Below, one piece after another: positions 7,736 to 7,738 of a stretch of 7,738 bases of DNA. The stretch lies in NCBI GenBank assembly GCA_023423675.1, contig JAFAFD010000181.1, positions 1 to 7,738 of the forward strand. Direction: 5' to 3'. Under the pieces are notes generated by a model. It was not told the DNA's origin and searched no databases. It was given only the letters and a program-made list of their open reading frames with translations. Both the position numbers and the translations under genes were made by a program. This DNA comes from Pseudomonadota bacterium (GTDB lineage Bacteria > Pseudomonadota > Gammaproteobacteria > Xanthomonadales > Xanthomonadaceae). Each line of letters opens with the position of its first letter. Position 1 is the first letter of the stretch.

Positions 7736-7738
7736 TGG

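Overview
The window is high-GC chromosomal DNA, very probably from Stenotrophomonas (S. maltophilia complex, Xanthomonadaceae). The main evidence is several short palindromes beginning with GTAG and carrying an 8-bp stem with a 3-nt loop. These match the SMAG repeat family of S. maltophilia. The set of housekeeping genes (short-type adenylate kinase, PPi-dependent phosphofructokinase, H+-pumping pyrophosphatase, Mpl) also fits Xanthomonadaceae. Seven protein genes are supported.

Left part, minus strand: adk (2885-2322), a strong terminator (2281-2240), a 245-bp regulatory gap, then mpl (1991-627) overlapping a LON-domain gene (630-52) by an ATGA stop/start. Mpl recycles murein tripeptide into UDP-MurNAc-tripeptide. 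The gap upstream of mpl holds a good CRP/Clp-type palindrome at 2115-2130.

Middle: adk and pfp (3022-4278, plus) are divergent and share a 136-bp promoter region with two 11-bp-spaced direct repeats. After pfp comes a 102-bp palindromic element (4282-4383) with A and T tracts at its ends, which probably also terminates transcription. A DUF488 gene (4397-4789, plus) starts directly behind it. A pair of SMAG-type hairpins separates this gene from a convergent gene for a small secreted four-cysteine protein (5367-4864, minus).

Right part: an inverted SMAG and a leader with small hairpins precede hppA (5645-7672, plus). This encodes a K+-independent H+-translocating pyrophosphatase whose TAG stop codon lies inside another SMAG. 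The last bases are a 20-G run that looks like a sequencing or assembly artefact.

Functionally, pfp and hppA both use pyrophosphate: one spends PPi in glycolysis (reversibly), the other converts PPi energy into a proton gradient. Adk balances adenylates. Mpl belongs to cell-wall recycling. I find no phage, CRISPR, toxin-antitoxin or defence system. The interesting material is the small repeated DNA and the regulatory gaps rather than a new gene system.
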